33,434 nucleotides of DNA from Gammaproteobacteria bacterium (GCA_026982565.1 JALSGV010000008.1:1-33434); one strand, 5' to 3'; shown: positions 7,644 through 16,771, counted from the first letter of the stretch. Translations and numbers: made by a program. Notes: generated by a model from the sequence alone, not told the origin.

Positions 7644-8474
7644 TCAGATGACATCGACGATAACGCGCTCCATGCGCTTGAAATACAAGGCCCCGCCTAC
7701 CATGCCAATGATGCAGACGACGAGCCCGGGCACGATATACTCCCAGGGCATGGGCAGACCCAGCAGGCTGGCCCGGAACCCCTCGATCACGCCTACGATA
7801 GGGTTCAGGGAATAAAAGAAGCGGTAGGTCTCCGGTATGGACGAGGCCGTATACACGATGGGCGCGCTGTACATCAGCATGCGAATGACGAACTGCATGG
7901 CGAACCTGACATCGCGGAACCGGATGGACAGTGATGACAACCAAAGTCCCGCCATCATGGGCACACACATCATCATCAAAATAAAGAGGGGCAGGTAGAG
8001 CAACTGCATGGTCGGCGCCACCTGGTAATAGACCATCACCGCGACGATGATCAGCAGTGATATGCCAAAATCCACCAGCTTGGTCAGCACGGGCGTCACG
8101 GGATAAATCAGACGGGGAAAGTACACCTTGCCCAGCATATTCTGCCCGGTGATCAGGCTGAGCCCGGACAGGCTCATGGACGTGGACATATATGTCCAGG
8201 GAATAATGGCCACCGTGGCAAAAAGAAAATAGGGAATGCCGTCCGTCGGTATTTTCGCGACCTTGCCGAAAATGATGGTGAATATGAGGATCTGTATGAG
8301 CGGCTGCAGTATTGCCCAACCAAACCCGAGAATGGTCTGGGCGTACATGGCCTTGATGTCTTTCCACACCAGAAAATAGAACAAATCCCGGTATTCAAGA
8401 AGCTCCCTGAGATTGATGAGTTCCCATCCCCTGGGAGGACGGATGATGCTGACCTGCTCTTTGCCTGCATTCAT
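7644..8474 (-). CDS. wzm: ABC exporter permease for polysaccharide (Wzm)
   Basis: This is the membrane subunit partnering the ATPase encoded just downstream; it forms the channel for lipid-linked polysaccharide. The 276-aa product from the ATG at 8474 has about six hydrophobic segments (for example ILQPLIQILIFTIIF, IPWTYMSTSMSL, LIIVAVMVYY, LLYLPLFILMMMCVPMMAG). It also has the ABC2-permease features FYFLVWKDIKAMYAQTILG near the start and YSLNPIVGVIEGFR near the end. A longer frame begins at 8576, but its extra N-terminus is arginine/glycine-rich noise from the rfbC frame. The chosen start forms ATGA with the rfbC stop, so translation is probably coupled. Length and topology are normal for ABC-2 polysaccharide permeases. 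Confidence 0.93.
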   Translation of the reverse strand: MNAGKEQVSIIRPPRGWELINLRELLEYRDLFYFLVWKDIKAMYAQTILGFGWAILQPLIQILIFTIIFGKVAKIPTDGIPYFLFATVAIIPWTYMSTSMSLSGLSLITGQNMLGKVYFPRLIYPVTPVLTKLVDFGISLLIIVAVMVYYQVAPTMQLLYLPLFILMMMCVPMMAGLWLSSLSIRFRDVRFAMQFVIRMLMYSAPIVYTASSIPETYRFFYSLNPIVGVIEGFRASLLGLPMPWEYIVPGLVVCIIGMVGGALYFKRMERVIVDVI

Positions 8475-9043
8475 GGTATGGACTCGCATTCCTGTTTCAG
8501 CCCCGCCCCGTCCCTGACCAGATAGGACCAGGCCTGATCCGCCGCGGATATCACCCGTTTTTCCACCGCGGGCCATTCGATCCCGAGGACGGGATCGTCC
8601 CAGCGCACCCCGCTGCCGGATTCCGGAACGTAGAAAGCTGTGTGTTGATAACTGACTTCCGTATTATCGGCCAATGTCTGAAAACCATGGGCCATTCCTT
8701 TGGGAATGTACAGCATTTTATGATTTTCCCCTGTCAGCTCGATCGCAAACCACCGCAAATAAGTGGGGGAATCCGCGCGCAGATCCACGATCACGTCGTA
8801 TATGGCGCCTCGCGTACATCTCACCAGTTTTTCCTCCTCGAAGGGCGGCTTCTGAAAGTGCATGCCCCGCAGCGTCCCCCTGGCAATATTGTATGAAATA
8901 TTGGCCTGCACGAAATTGCTGTTCATGCCGTGGGATTGGAATTCCCGCTGACAGACCAGGCGGGAGAAAAACCCCCGCTCATCCGTAACTGGTTCGATTT
9001 CTATGACATAGGCGCCCGGCAGACGAGACTCTGTAATTTTCAT
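8471..9043 (-). CDS. rfbC: dTDP-4-dehydrorhamnose 3,5-epimerase-like enzyme (RfbC family)
   Basis: This 190-aa cupin-fold sugar epimerase would invert C3 and/or C5 of a 4-keto-6-deoxy sugar nucleotide. Motifs are DERGFFSR (21-28), RGTLRGMHFQ with the catalytic base His62 (55-64), IPKGMAHGFQTL (113-124), the likely catalytic Tyr in EVSYQHTAFY (129-138), and VRWDDPVLGIEWP. Neighbouring genes make a CDP-sugar (rfbF) and C-methylate a keto sugar, not dTDP-glucose, so its substrate here is more likely a CDP-4-keto-6-deoxyhexose, possibly C3-branched; this is inference from context. Its ATG directly follows the TAG of the methyltransferase gene (zero spacing) and its stop overlaps the wzm start, so it is embedded in the operon. 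No rfbA, rfbB or rfbD is present in the window. Confidence 0.87.
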   Translation of the reverse strand: MKITESRLPGAYVIEIEPVTDERGFFSRLVCQREFQSHGMNSNFVQANISYNIARGTLRGMHFQKPPFEEEKLVRCTRGAIYDVIVDLRADSPTYLRWFAIELTGENHKMLYIPKGMAHGFQTLADNTEVSYQHTAFYVPESGSGVRWDDPVLGIEWPAVEKRVISAADQAWSYLVRDGAGLKQECESIP

Positions 9044-10273
9044 CTAATGAACCTGGACCTCGGGTATGGGGGTAATGAACCGCCCGCCCCACGTTCTGAT
9101 CTCCTCCATTTGCTTCATGATTTCATCCTTGATATTCCAGGGAAGAATCAGGACATAATCCGGCCTGGTTTCGAAGATCTTTTGCGGCGCATGCACGGGG
9201 ATATGTGTGCCAGGCAGGTAGAGCCCCTGTTTATGCGGACTCGCATCCACGGTGTATTCAAGAAAGTCGGTACGGATTCCACAATAGTTCAACAAGGTGT
9301 TTCCCTTGGCGGGCGCGCCGTACCCGACGATAACTTTCCCCTTGTTTTTTTCGCCAATGAGAAACGACAGCAACTTCCGCTTCGTTTCCCTGACCTGCCC
9401 GGCAAACCGCGTATAGGCGCCGATTTCTCGCAGGCCGGCCTTCATCTCCTTCTCTCTCAGGCTCATGACTTTTGCGGAGACCTGCTTTTCCCGCTCCTGG
9501 TGGCAGGCGTATATTCTCAAGGATCCACCATGAGTCGGGAGTTCCCTGACATCGAAGATCATGAGGCCATGGCTGGAAAAGATTTCCTCGACCGTGGTAA
9601 GCGAGAGGTAGGAAAAATGCTCGTGGTAAATGGTATCGAATTGATTCTCATCCATAAGCTTCAGGAGGTGGGGAAACTCCATGGTGATCATCCCGTCCTC
9701 CTTGAGCAGGGTCTTCATTCCCAGGACGAAGTCATTGATATCGGGAACATGCGCCAATACATTATTACCAATAACAAGATCAGCGCGCCTGCCTTCCCCG
9801 GCCAGCGCTTTTGCGGTTTCCTCCCCGAAGAACTTCACCAGGGTGGGCACGCCCTTGGCAACGGCCACCTCGGCTACATTTGCGGCGGGCTCGATCCCCA
9901 ATACCGGAATATCACGCTCCGCAAAATATTTCAGCAGATACCCGTCATTGCTGGCAAGTTCTACGACCAGGCTGGACCCGCCAATATCGAAATCACTGAC
10001 GATATGCTCTGCATAGTTTCTGGCATGCGCCAGCCAGGCGTCGGAATAGGATGAAAAATAGGCATAGTCGGAGAAAATATCAGAAGGCGTCTGGAATTCC
10101 TCAAGCTGAACCAGATAACAAGCATCACAGACATAGGCATGCAGGGGAAAAAAAGGCTCCATGGTATGGAGCTGCTCCTCTTTCAAATAGGAATTGGACA
10201 AAGGGGACATGCCCAGGTCGGCAAAACTGTGTCTAAGCTCGGCGTTACAGAACCGGCATTTCCTTTTTTTCAT
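9044..10273 (-). CDS. NDP-sugar C-methyltransferase (TylC3/NovU-like)
   Basis: This 409-aa SAM-dependent enzyme would put a methyl branch on carbon 3 of a 4-keto-6-deoxy sugar nucleotide. Three parts are visible. An N-terminal zinc-binding module has Cys6, Cys9, Cys49 and Cys52. The SAM-binding domain has VVELASNDGYLLKYF (about 103-117). The C-terminal Rossmann-like domain has GYGAPAKGNTLLNYCGI. The segment TIYHEHFSYLSL holds the His/Tyr pair regarded as catalytic in this family. The ATG at 10273 is preferred over an upstream start at 10306 because it has AGGTGA at the right distance and is followed at once by the Cys motif. It sits between rfbF and the RfbC-like gene, as in clusters for C-branched deoxysugars. 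Confidence 0.9.
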   Translation of the reverse strand: MKKRKCRFCNAELRHSFADLGMSPLSNSYLKEEQLHTMEPFFPLHAYVCDACYLVQLEEFQTPSDIFSDYAYFSSYSDAWLAHARNYAEHIVSDFDIGGSSLVVELASNDGYLLKYFAERDIPVLGIEPAANVAEVAVAKGVPTLVKFFGEETAKALAGEGRRADLVIGNNVLAHVPDINDFVLGMKTLLKEDGMITMEFPHLLKLMDENQFDTIYHEHFSYLSLTTVEEIFSSHGLMIFDVRELPTHGGSLRIYACHQEREKQVSAKVMSLREKEMKAGLREIGAYTRFAGQVRETKRKLLSFLIGEKNKGKVIVGYGAPAKGNTLLNYCGIRTDFLEYTVDASPHKQGLYLPGTHIPVHAPQKIFETRPDYVLILPWNIKDEIMKQMEEIRTWGGRFITPIPEVQVH

Positions 10274-10342
10274 ATTCACCTGCCAAAAATTGTATTTTGT
10301 GAGCAACCACCGGCAACGCGCCTGATTGTGGTGGTTATCGTC

Positions 10343-11110
10343 CTACCAGACCTTCCAGGGAGGCGAGCCGGACTCCCACCACGCCTCCAATTGCCGCTTG
10401 TCTCGCAATGAATCCATGGAATACCAGAACCCCGTATGCCTGAAGGCGGAGATATTCTTCTCCTCTACCAGCCTTTTCATGGGCTCGGCCTCGAGCATGA
10501 CGCCCTCATGGTCTATATAGTCCAGGACCCTGGCCGACATGATGAAAAAACCACCATTTATCCAGCCACCCTCCCGGGGCTTTTCCTCGAACTCCTCGAT
10601 TCTGTGGTCCTCATCGACTCTCAGTGCGCCAAACCGGTGGGGAGGTTGCACCATGGTCAGGGTGGCCAGTGATTTCTGTGAACGATGAAACTCAATCAAA
10701 CGGTTCATGTCCACATCCGAAACACCATCACCGTAGGTAAAACAGAAATCCCCGTCACCGATATAGTCCCTGATCGCCAGGAGACGGCCCCCTGTCCCCG
10801 CCTTCAAACCAGTATCCAACAGGGTCACACGCCACGGCTCGGTAGAATTCTGGTGCACTTCCATCTCGTTCCGCCGGAGATCAAAAGTCACGTCGGAAGC
10901 GTGCAACATGTAATTGGCAAAATACTCCTTGATTACATACCCCTTATAGCCACAGCATATGATGAAGTCTTGAATGCCGTAGGCAGAATAGATTTTCATG
11001 ATATGCCACAACATGGGCCTGCCGCCTATTTCCACCATGGGTTTGGGACGGGTATCCGTTTCTTCCGCGAGCCGGGTACCGAATCCACCGGCAAGTATGA
11101 CCGCCTTCAT
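10343..11110 (-). CDS. rfbF: Glucose-1-phosphate cytidylyltransferase (RfbF)
   Basis: This enzyme makes CDP-glucose from CTP and glucose-1-phosphate, the entry step to CDP-linked 6-deoxy- and 3,6-dideoxyhexoses. The 255-aa length is normal. The nucleotidyltransferase signature LAGGFGTRLAEETDTRPKPM (6-25) carries the RfbF-specific AEET-x4-KPM form. GGRPMLWHIMKIYSAYG follows, and the metal/substrate site YGDGVSDVD is at 126-134. WINGGFFIM and FWYSMDSLRDK are also characteristic. A good ribosome site (GAGGA) precedes the ATG. It is the first sugar gene after the XrtA-type export genes, 115 bp from the ATPase stop. The next enzyme in the known pathway, CDP-glucose 4,6-dehydratase (RfbG), is not in the window. 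Confidence 0.95.
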   Translation of the reverse strand: MKAVILAGGFGTRLAEETDTRPKPMVEIGGRPMLWHIMKIYSAYGIQDFIICCGYKGYVIKEYFANYMLHASDVTFDLRRNEMEVHQNSTEPWRVTLLDTGLKAGTGGRLLAIRDYIGDGDFCFTYGDGVSDVDMNRLIEFHRSQKSLATLTMVQPPHRFGALRVDEDHRIEEFEEKPREGGWINGGFFIMSARVLDYIDHEGVMLEAEPMKRLVEEKNISAFRHTGFWYSMDSLRDKRQLEAWWESGSPPWKVW

Positions 11111-11225
11111 ATGATTCCTCAGTTATTATTTCAGCTTTTGGTTTTTGATATCGGCATGGCGTCGCTAATCCTTCAGCGGCAGAAAGAAAACTGCCAGGGA
11201 AATCGGCTCCACCGCTATGACGCGC

Positions 11226-12128
11226 TCACTCTGAGGCCTTCTGGGTATTCTTTTTCACTTCATGAAAATCGAAAACCACTTCGTCCTGCGCCTCTGGTCC
11301 CGCGCTGACGGGAAGGATTCCGCCCACGCTCTTGTCTCTCACCACATCATGAATCAGGTCCGCGTCGATACACTCCCGTTGTTCCGCAAAGCCACAAACC
11401 AGGGCCGTATCGCACAGCACGTTAATCAGGCGGGGCGTCCCTTTGGTATAGTAATAAACAGCAACGCAGGCAGCCGCTTCGAAAAGATCCGGCGCGCCAC
11501 CGGCGACCACCAGGCGGTGCCTGATATACTCGCAGGTTCCCTTGATATCCAGGGTATCCAGGTGGTAATCGATGGCGATCCTTTGGGCAAACTGCTCCAG
11601 TTCGGGCCGACGCAGCATGTCCCTCAGGCCAGGCTGGCCGACCAGCACCAGTTGCAGCACCTGATCCTTGTCGGCGTTGATATTGGCGAGCATTCTGAGC
11701 TCTTCCAGCGCCTCGGTGCTGAGGTTCTGCGCCTCGTCGATAATGAGGACGGTGCGCCGCCCCTTGCCATATTCCGCGGCGATAAACTCGGCCAGCCCCT
11801 GGTACAACTCGACCTTGCTCTTGCCACTATAGTTCAGGTCGAAAGCCAGCATGACCCATTGCATCAATTCACCAAATGACTGGTGCGTATTGGAAACCAG
11901 CCCTACCGTAATATCGAGATCCAGCTCCAACTGAGCGAGCAGCTTCCTGATCAGCGTTGTTTTACCAGCCCCTATCTCGCCCGTAATCACAGTAAACCCC
12001 GCCTGGTTCATCATGCCGTATTCAAGCATGGACAGGGCCTGGCGATGCTTGCTGCTCAGAAACAAAAAGCCGGGATCGGGTAGCAAGGAAAAGGGCTTTT
12101 CATGGAAACCATAGTATGTCTCGTACAT
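11226..12128 (-). CDS. XrtA/PEP-CTERM system-associated AAA ATPase (ExeA-like)
   Basis: This 300-aa cytoplasmic ATPase is of the type always found beside exosortase-A polysaccharide genes. It opens with MYETYYGFHEKPFSLLPDP, the family hallmark shared with ExeA/GspA-like ATPases. Walker A is GEIGAGKTT (50-58), Walker B VLIIDEAQNL (127-136), sensor 1 is in LQLVLVGQPGLRD, and the arginine-rich GTPRLINVLCDTAL segment follows. Residues beyond about 265 are an acidic, variable tail. The ribosome site AGAGG lies about 9 bases upstream. It follows the tyrosine kinase gene by 31 bp. Its precise action in export or assembly is not known to me; regulation or assembly of the export complex is the usual inference. 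Confidence 0.9.
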   Translation of the reverse strand: MYETYYGFHEKPFSLLPDPGFLFLSSKHRQALSMLEYGMMNQAGFTVITGEIGAGKTTLIRKLLAQLELDLDITVGLVSNTHQSFGELMQWVMLAFDLNYSGKSKVELYQGLAEFIAAEYGKGRRTVLIIDEAQNLSTEALEELRMLANINADKDQVLQLVLVGQPGLRDMLRRPELEQFAQRIAIDYHLDTLDIKGTCEYIRHRLVVAGGAPDLFEAAACVAVYYYTKGTPRLINVLCDTALVCGFAEQRECIDADLIHDVVRDKSVGGILPVSAGPEAQDEVVFDFHEVKKNTQKASE

Positions 12129-12159
12129 CTTTATTTACCTCTGGTTTCTTTCCTGTTCA

Positions 12160-12960
12160 TCAGTAATATCCCTCGCCCTGAAAGACATCCTCGGATTTGT
12201 TCAGCACAGTACCCAGAATCTCGACATCGACATCCCGCAACAATTCAACCGCCTTGGTAATCTCGTCTTCAGAACTCTTTCCTTCCTCTATGATGAACAG
12301 CATTGCATCGACATTCGGGGCAAACGCCATCACATCGTCCGTCTGCAACATGGGAGGCAGATCAAACAGGACAATCCTTGAGGAAAAATTGGCCGCGATC
12401 TCCTTGAGCAGGCGCTGCATCCTGGAGGATGAAATTATCTCCGAAGAGTTGCTGATGGCCATATTCCCGGGCAGCAGGGTGATTTCACATGGTTCGGGCG
12501 TCACAAGGACCTCGTTGAAATCCACCACCCCATGCAAATAGTCGCTGATTCCCGCTTCCTGCCAGATACCGAAATACTTGTGGAGACTCGGGCGGCGCAT
12601 ATCAAGATCCACCAATATGATGGATTGCGCCACCCCCATCTTCGACAGGCCGATTGCAAGATTGATCGCCGTCAGCGACTTTCCTTCGCCCGAGTTGGCG
12701 CTGGTAACGCCCAGGGTATTCCAGCCTCGCGTCCGCATCTGCTGCCACACCCGCGTACGGAGGACTTTATAGGCATGCGAGTGCGCATCGTTGACGCCAT
12801 CGATAATAATCCTGTTCTCCCTGAGCACCTGGGGATCCACCGGTATGCGCTTTATCTCAAGCGTCCGGCCCCTGACAGCAGGCTCAACCCGGCTGTTGTG
12901 GGCTGGGCGCGCGGGGTTGGCTTGGCGCGCCTTCTTGATGGCCTTGGATATTCTGTCCAT
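12160..12960 (-). CDS. XrtA-associated tyrosine autokinase (Wzc/CpsD-like BY-kinase)
   Basis: This 266-aa cytoplasmic bacterial tyrosine kinase would control chain length and export together with the membrane protein encoded just upstream. Walker A is SANSGEGKS (87-95), Walker A' is IILVDLDMRRPS (114-125), and Walker B is IVLFDLPP (196-203). The C-terminal end is short of tyrosines (only GYY at the extreme end) compared with the Tyr cluster of enterobacterial Wzc, as is usual for the XrtA-type kinase. It is a free-standing kinase domain rather than a fusion to the Wzz domain, matching the split CpsC/CpsD arrangement. No good ribosome site is visible, and it lies 17 bp after the chain-length gene, so reinitiation or coupling is likely. 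Confidence 0.9.
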   Translation of the reverse strand: MDRISKAIKKARQANPARPAHNSRVEPAVRGRTLEIKRIPVDPQVLRENRIIIDGVNDAHSHAYKVLRTRVWQQMRTRGWNTLGVTSANSGEGKSLTAINLAIGLSKMGVAQSIILVDLDMRRPSLHKYFGIWQEAGISDYLHGVVDFNEVLVTPEPCEITLLPGNMAISNSSEIISSSRMQRLLKEIAANFSSRIVLFDLPPMLQTDDVMAFAPNVDAMLFIIEEGKSSEDEITKAVELLRDVDVEILGTVLNKSEDVFQGEGYY

Positions 12961-12977
12961 ACGTACGATCTATAAGC

Positions 12978-14687
12978 TCAAAAATTTTCCATCAGTGTGG
13001 CCCATATGACATTCATCGGCATCCAGAAAACATGTATAAACGCCAGTATGACAATAAGCAGGAATATGGGCGATATAATAGCGAGCAGCCTCCTGACGCG
13101 CCTCCGCTTGAGATCCTGTTGATTCTCGATACGGGGGATGACCGACAGGGGGGGCATCTGAAGCAGGCGGGTGACGGATTTTGCGCCCCGCACTGTCCGG
13201 TCCATGAACTCCCTGAAGGCGGCGAATGTTACGCTCCCCGCAAACGAAAAAACAGTGCCCAGCAGGACAATCCCCAGGCGGTCAGGCTCTATGGGCAGGG
13301 AAGGAAGCTCCGGTGGATCAATCACTGAAAAGCGCTCCCCCATGCTGTCGCGCTCCAGCTTTTCACTCACTTCGGCCTGGAGCTGTTTCTGCTTGATTTC
13401 TTTATATTTTTTGATCGCGTTATCATAATCCCGCCTGAGAATCAGCCATTCCTGCTCCACCTTGGGCGTGGCGAGGATTCTCGCTTCGTATAAGGCCAGC
13501 TTCTCCCTGAGACGATCACGGCGTTCCTGTTCCGCCGTAATGTTGATCTTGATCCCTTCCAGCTGGGTCAGCAAGGAGATATATGTAGGGTTATCCGGGT
13601 TGATGTCTCCATGAAACGTATTGTCCGCGGGCAAGCGGGCCAATTCATCGTTTAATTTTTCCAGCCTGTTTTCCAGCTTGACGACATCAGGATGCTCCGC
13701 TGCGTATTTTTCCCGCGTACTGGCCAGCTTGGCCTGCACTTCAAGAACCTGTTTCTCCAGGACATCGCGCTCATTGACATCCCCGATCTGGGCCTTGAGA
13801 AATTCGATCTCACGTTGCATGCGCACGACATCGGGATGATCCGGCGAATAGAGTGATGAGGCCCGCAGATATTCCGCCTGCAGATCCTCCAGCCGCTGTT
13901 CCGGACTGTCCGCGGTATTGGGATCAACCTGGGACAACTGGCTTTCCAACACCATTTTTCGTTCTTTCAGGGAATATAGCTGGCGCTCGACCGTCTCTAG
14001 TTCTCTCCCTGTGCGATCCAGCAGTGTCATGTTCATCTGCATTTGTTCGGGCAGGCGCCCTATATTCCTTTCCTTGAATTGCGAGAGCACGGCCTCGAGC
14101 TTGGAAATCTCGGCGCCCAGGCGATTGGATTCATTGGCCAGGAAATCAGAGGTGATTTCCGCCTTCTGTGTGCGCATCCTGATATTTTCCTGCATAAACA
14201 GGTCGACCAGTTCACGCACTACGTCCCGGGTCTTTTCAGGCTTATCGGACTTGAAAGAAATTTCAAAAGCTATGGTTGCCTTACCCGGCCTCCCCCTACT
14301 GGGGTCATAGACATCCGCGCTGACCATGCTTACCCTGATGTTCTCACGCAGCCTCCGAATCAGCATACTGTTGTCCACCTGCTGCCGCTCCTCGGCATAG
14401 AGGTTCTTGTCTTCAATAATCCGCCAGAGATTGGACCGGGTCATGACCCGCTTGCTGATCACCTGGATGCGCTCGGCCGCATAGCTTGTCACGGTGGAAG
14501 GCACCAGATCCTGGGGAATCTCCTGCTGTTCGATCAATATGGTCGCGGTTGACTGATAGACGGGCGGCAAGCCGAAAGCCAATATCAAAGAAATGGACAG
14601 AATGAGAACGAAAGGGAGCATGATGCTCATCTTCCGCCGGCGGATGATGGCAAAATAGTCATCCATGCTGAACTGTTCACTCGACAT
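12978..14687 (-). CDS. XrtA-associated chain-length determinant (Wzz/Wzc-type inner membrane protein)
   Basis: This 569-aa polysaccharide co-polymerase is anchored in the inner membrane and reaches into the periplasm to set chain length. It has an N-terminal Wzz-type segment (SMDDYFAIIRRRKMSIMLPF), a first membrane helix at about 21-40, and the PPVYQSTATILIEQQ motif. A long coiled-coil region follows (about 170-440, rich in E/K/L/R, with two SPDHPDV/AEHPDV-type repeats). The PxxP-like region (ELPSLPIEPDRLG) and a second helix (IISPIFLLIVILAFIHVFW) come before the C-terminus. The start at 14687 has AAGGGG upstream and removes 12 unlikely residues from the longer frame at 14723. It lies 87 bp after the beta-barrel gene and immediately before its partner kinase. 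Confidence 0.92.
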   Translation of the reverse strand: MSSEQFSMDDYFAIIRRRKMSIMLPFVLILSISLILAFGLPPVYQSTATILIEQQEIPQDLVPSTVTSYAAERIQVISKRVMTRSNLWRIIEDKNLYAEERQQVDNSMLIRRLRENIRVSMVSADVYDPSRGRPGKATIAFEISFKSDKPEKTRDVVRELVDLFMQENIRMRTQKAEITSDFLANESNRLGAEISKLEAVLSQFKERNIGRLPEQMQMNMTLLDRTGRELETVERQLYSLKERKMVLESQLSQVDPNTADSPEQRLEDLQAEYLRASSLYSPDHPDVVRMQREIEFLKAQIGDVNERDVLEKQVLEVQAKLASTREKYAAEHPDVVKLENRLEKLNDELARLPADNTFHGDINPDNPTYISLLTQLEGIKINITAEQERRDRLREKLALYEARILATPKVEQEWLILRRDYDNAIKKYKEIKQKQLQAEVSEKLERDSMGERFSVIDPPELPSLPIEPDRLGIVLLGTVFSFAGSVTFAAFREFMDRTVRGAKSVTRLLQMPPLSVIPRIENQQDLKRRRVRRLLAIISPIFLLIVILAFIHVFWMPMNVIWATLMENF

Positions 14688-14774
14688 GATTGCTTGTACC
14701 CCTTGCCGGCATCCCAGCCTCATCCATACTGTATTCCATCCATCCTGAAATCATCAACCAATCCACCATACCCG

Positions 14775-16016
14775 CTACCATGTATATGTCACATTAGCAT
14801 ACACCGAATTGCTGTCGGCGGAACGATTGTCGGTCTTGATCTTTTGACGGCGATAGCCATAGGCGCCGTCGATCTTCCATCTGGGCGTCAGGTTTTTGAC
14901 CAGTCCGGCCCTGAGAAAATAATACCAGCGGTCCCTGCGCGTCGATGCGGCTGCATTGCCTACCTGCTCATTCCTGAAATATCTGCCCAGCAACACAAAG
15001 GACAGGGTGGGCTTGATCTTATGCCTGAAACGGAGATCGACCCTGTCAGTTTCCACCACGTTCCCGATTCCGCTGGGTAGCAGCCTGCGCTGGGCAATGA
15101 GTTGATAGCTGGTTACCTGATGTAATTGCTGGGTCAAAACGAACCGGTAAACCGGATTGTTCGTCTGATCCTTGACCGAGCCTGTCGTGACATCCGTATT
15201 GCGCATGCCCAGTTCAACGAGAGAGGTCAGGTTCTTGGAAAAATCATGCTCGTAGCGGCCCAAGATGGTCACATTTTTCGTGGTCGTGTTGTTGTCCGGC
15301 GCATTGTACTCAGCCACCCCCCCAACCAAGGAAAAGGACGATCGCTGGCTCAACAATCTCTTGAGCCCCAGGTTGCCACCCTGGGATCTGTTGTCGATCA
15401 ATGGAGTGACGCCCGTATCCCCGATGTAAGTGGTGTCATACAAAGTGTAGCCCAAAGTCAGAAAGTTCCTGGACGTGAGACTGCGGGTCCACGACGGCGT
15501 GAGACGCAAGCGGTTCCGGCGCGCATCGTTATCGGCGCCTTCATCCGGGTCCGGAATGGCGCCAGGAAACCCGGGCGTTGCCGATACGGGTGTCAATACC
15601 GTATCGCGAAACAGGTTCCCCTTCAGATCCCACCTGATCCTGGGCGTCTGCTGATACCGGGATAAAATGGTAAACCTCTGAATATTCGTATTATTAACCT
15701 CGTTCTTGGTGTAATTGATATAGCGCAGTTCCGCATCCACTTTTGTCAGGCTCAAAGGACCCTTGGCCTCCACGGCCAGGCGGGGGACAACCACCCGTCC
15801 CCACACAGCATCGTGCTCGCGTGTCACTAGGCGAATATTGTCATTATAGATAATGCCCGCCTTGACTGAGGGTTCGAATGTCCACACAGACTCACCCGCC
15901 GCGGGTAGCACGACCAAAGCCCAGAGCGCCAGGGTGCCGGCCTTGAAGGCGGATATCCATGTCTTCCCCACCGTTCTCCCCTCTATCTTTGATCGTAACA
16001 AATAGGATTTTGCCAT
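14775..16016 (-). CDS. XrtA/PEP-CTERM system-associated outer-membrane beta-barrel protein
   Basis: This 413-aa secreted protein probably forms an outer-membrane barrel taking part in polysaccharide export or anchoring. After a basic start (MAKSYLLRSKIEGR) comes a hydrophobic segment AGTLALWALVVLPAAGES with a signal cleavage site near AAG/ES. FEPSVKAGIIYNDNIRLVT opens the mature part, as in the TIGR03016-type family. The rest alternates polar and aromatic residues in beta-strand patterns (LRYINYTKNEV, FLTLGYTLYDTTYIG), and the protein ends on an aromatic residue (YANVTYTW), the usual outer-membrane insertion signal. The start at 16016 is chosen because the longer frame (16154) would hide the signal peptide. 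It lies between the export porin and the chain-length gene. Confidence 0.88.
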   Translation of the reverse strand: MAKSYLLRSKIEGRTVGKTWISAFKAGTLALWALVVLPAAGESVWTFEPSVKAGIIYNDNIRLVTREHDAVWGRVVVPRLAVEAKGPLSLTKVDAELRYINYTKNEVNNTNIQRFTILSRYQQTPRIRWDLKGNLFRDTVLTPVSATPGFPGAIPDPDEGADNDARRNRLRLTPSWTRSLTSRNFLTLGYTLYDTTYIGDTGVTPLIDNRSQGGNLGLKRLLSQRSSFSLVGGVAEYNAPDNNTTTKNVTILGRYEHDFSKNLTSLVELGMRNTDVTTGSVKDQTNNPVYRFVLTQQLHQVTSYQLIAQRRLLPSGIGNVVETDRVDLRFRHKIKPTLSFVLLGRYFRNEQVGNAAASTRRDRWYYFLRAGLVKNLTPRWKIDGAYGYRRQKIKTDNRSADSNSVYANVTYTW

Positions 16017-16128
16017 GCGGTTATGGCCTACTCTCATTCGGACAGGGCAGGCCGCCCTTCCTGCCAGAACAGTTAATAACAACAGTTTTCGGCAGAGGAC
16101 TCTAAATGATGAGAAACAAGCTGAAATT

Positions 16129-16704
16129 TCAAGGCACCAGAACCACGTCCCCACTCTTCAGGAGGATGTTTTGTTCCAGTTTTTTGCCCTTCTTGAAGGC
16201 TCCATATTCGAAAGGGATGATAGTGGTCCTACCGTCCCGGCGGCGCAAAATCTTGATGTCATTCTCCGAGGCAAAGGAGGTCAGCCCCCCTGCCAGGGCC
16301 AGAGCCTGTATAACGTCCATCCGGCGGCCGACGGTGTACTCTCCCGCCTTCTTGATTTCACCGATGAGGTAGATCTTGAGCGCCGCCACCTTGGAAACGA
16401 TCACTGTAACAACCGGATCGGGAATATATTTCCTGAGCCATTCGGTTATTTCACGGCGTATCTGGTCCGGCGTCTTGCCCCCGGCCTGGATATCGCCTAT
16501 CAGGGGGAAAGTGATCTTGCCATCAGGGCGCACGAGGGCCGTGAGGCTCAGATCCTCTTCCTTCCACACCGAAATATCCAGTGTATCCTGGGGGCCGACC
16601 AGGTATCCCGCCGGTCCGACATCACCGCCCGCCATTTCCGCCACGGCCAATGGCGCCGCCGACAACATGAAAAATATCAACGAAACAAAAAGATGATTCC
16701 GCAT
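16129..16704 (-). CDS. XrtA-associated polysaccharide export outer-membrane protein (Wza/OPX family)
   Basis: This is a 191-aa OPX-type protein that would form the periplasmic/outer-membrane exit channel. It has a signal peptide (RNHLFVSLIFFMLSAAPLAVA), then the Poly_export domain (GYLVGPQDTLDISVWKEEDL, VRPDGKITFPLIGDI) and one SLBB domain (YLIGEIKKAGEYTVGRRMDV, then ALAGGLTSFASENDIKIL). It ends with GDVVLVP. The protein is short compared with Wza (about 380 aa), and no lipobox cysteine is seen at the cleavage site, both as in the XrtA type. The start at 16704 is preferred to 16800 or 16722: GAGAGG lies about 8 bases upstream and the signal peptide follows directly. It is the first gene of the operon, about 60 bp behind the promoter. 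Confidence 0.9.
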   Translation of the reverse strand: MRNHLFVSLIFFMLSAAPLAVAEMAGGDVGPAGYLVGPQDTLDISVWKEEDLSLTALVRPDGKITFPLIGDIQAGGKTPDQIRREITEWLRKYIPDPVVTVIVSKVAALKIYLIGEIKKAGEYTVGRRMDVIQALALAGGLTSFASENDIKILRRRDGRTTIIPFEYGAFKKGKKLEQNILLKSGDVVLVP

Positions 16705-16771
16705 TCTGACGCCTCTCTCCATTCTGGCTCGACCGCCCCTTTCCATCGGGCCATGCAATAATTTCCGCACG

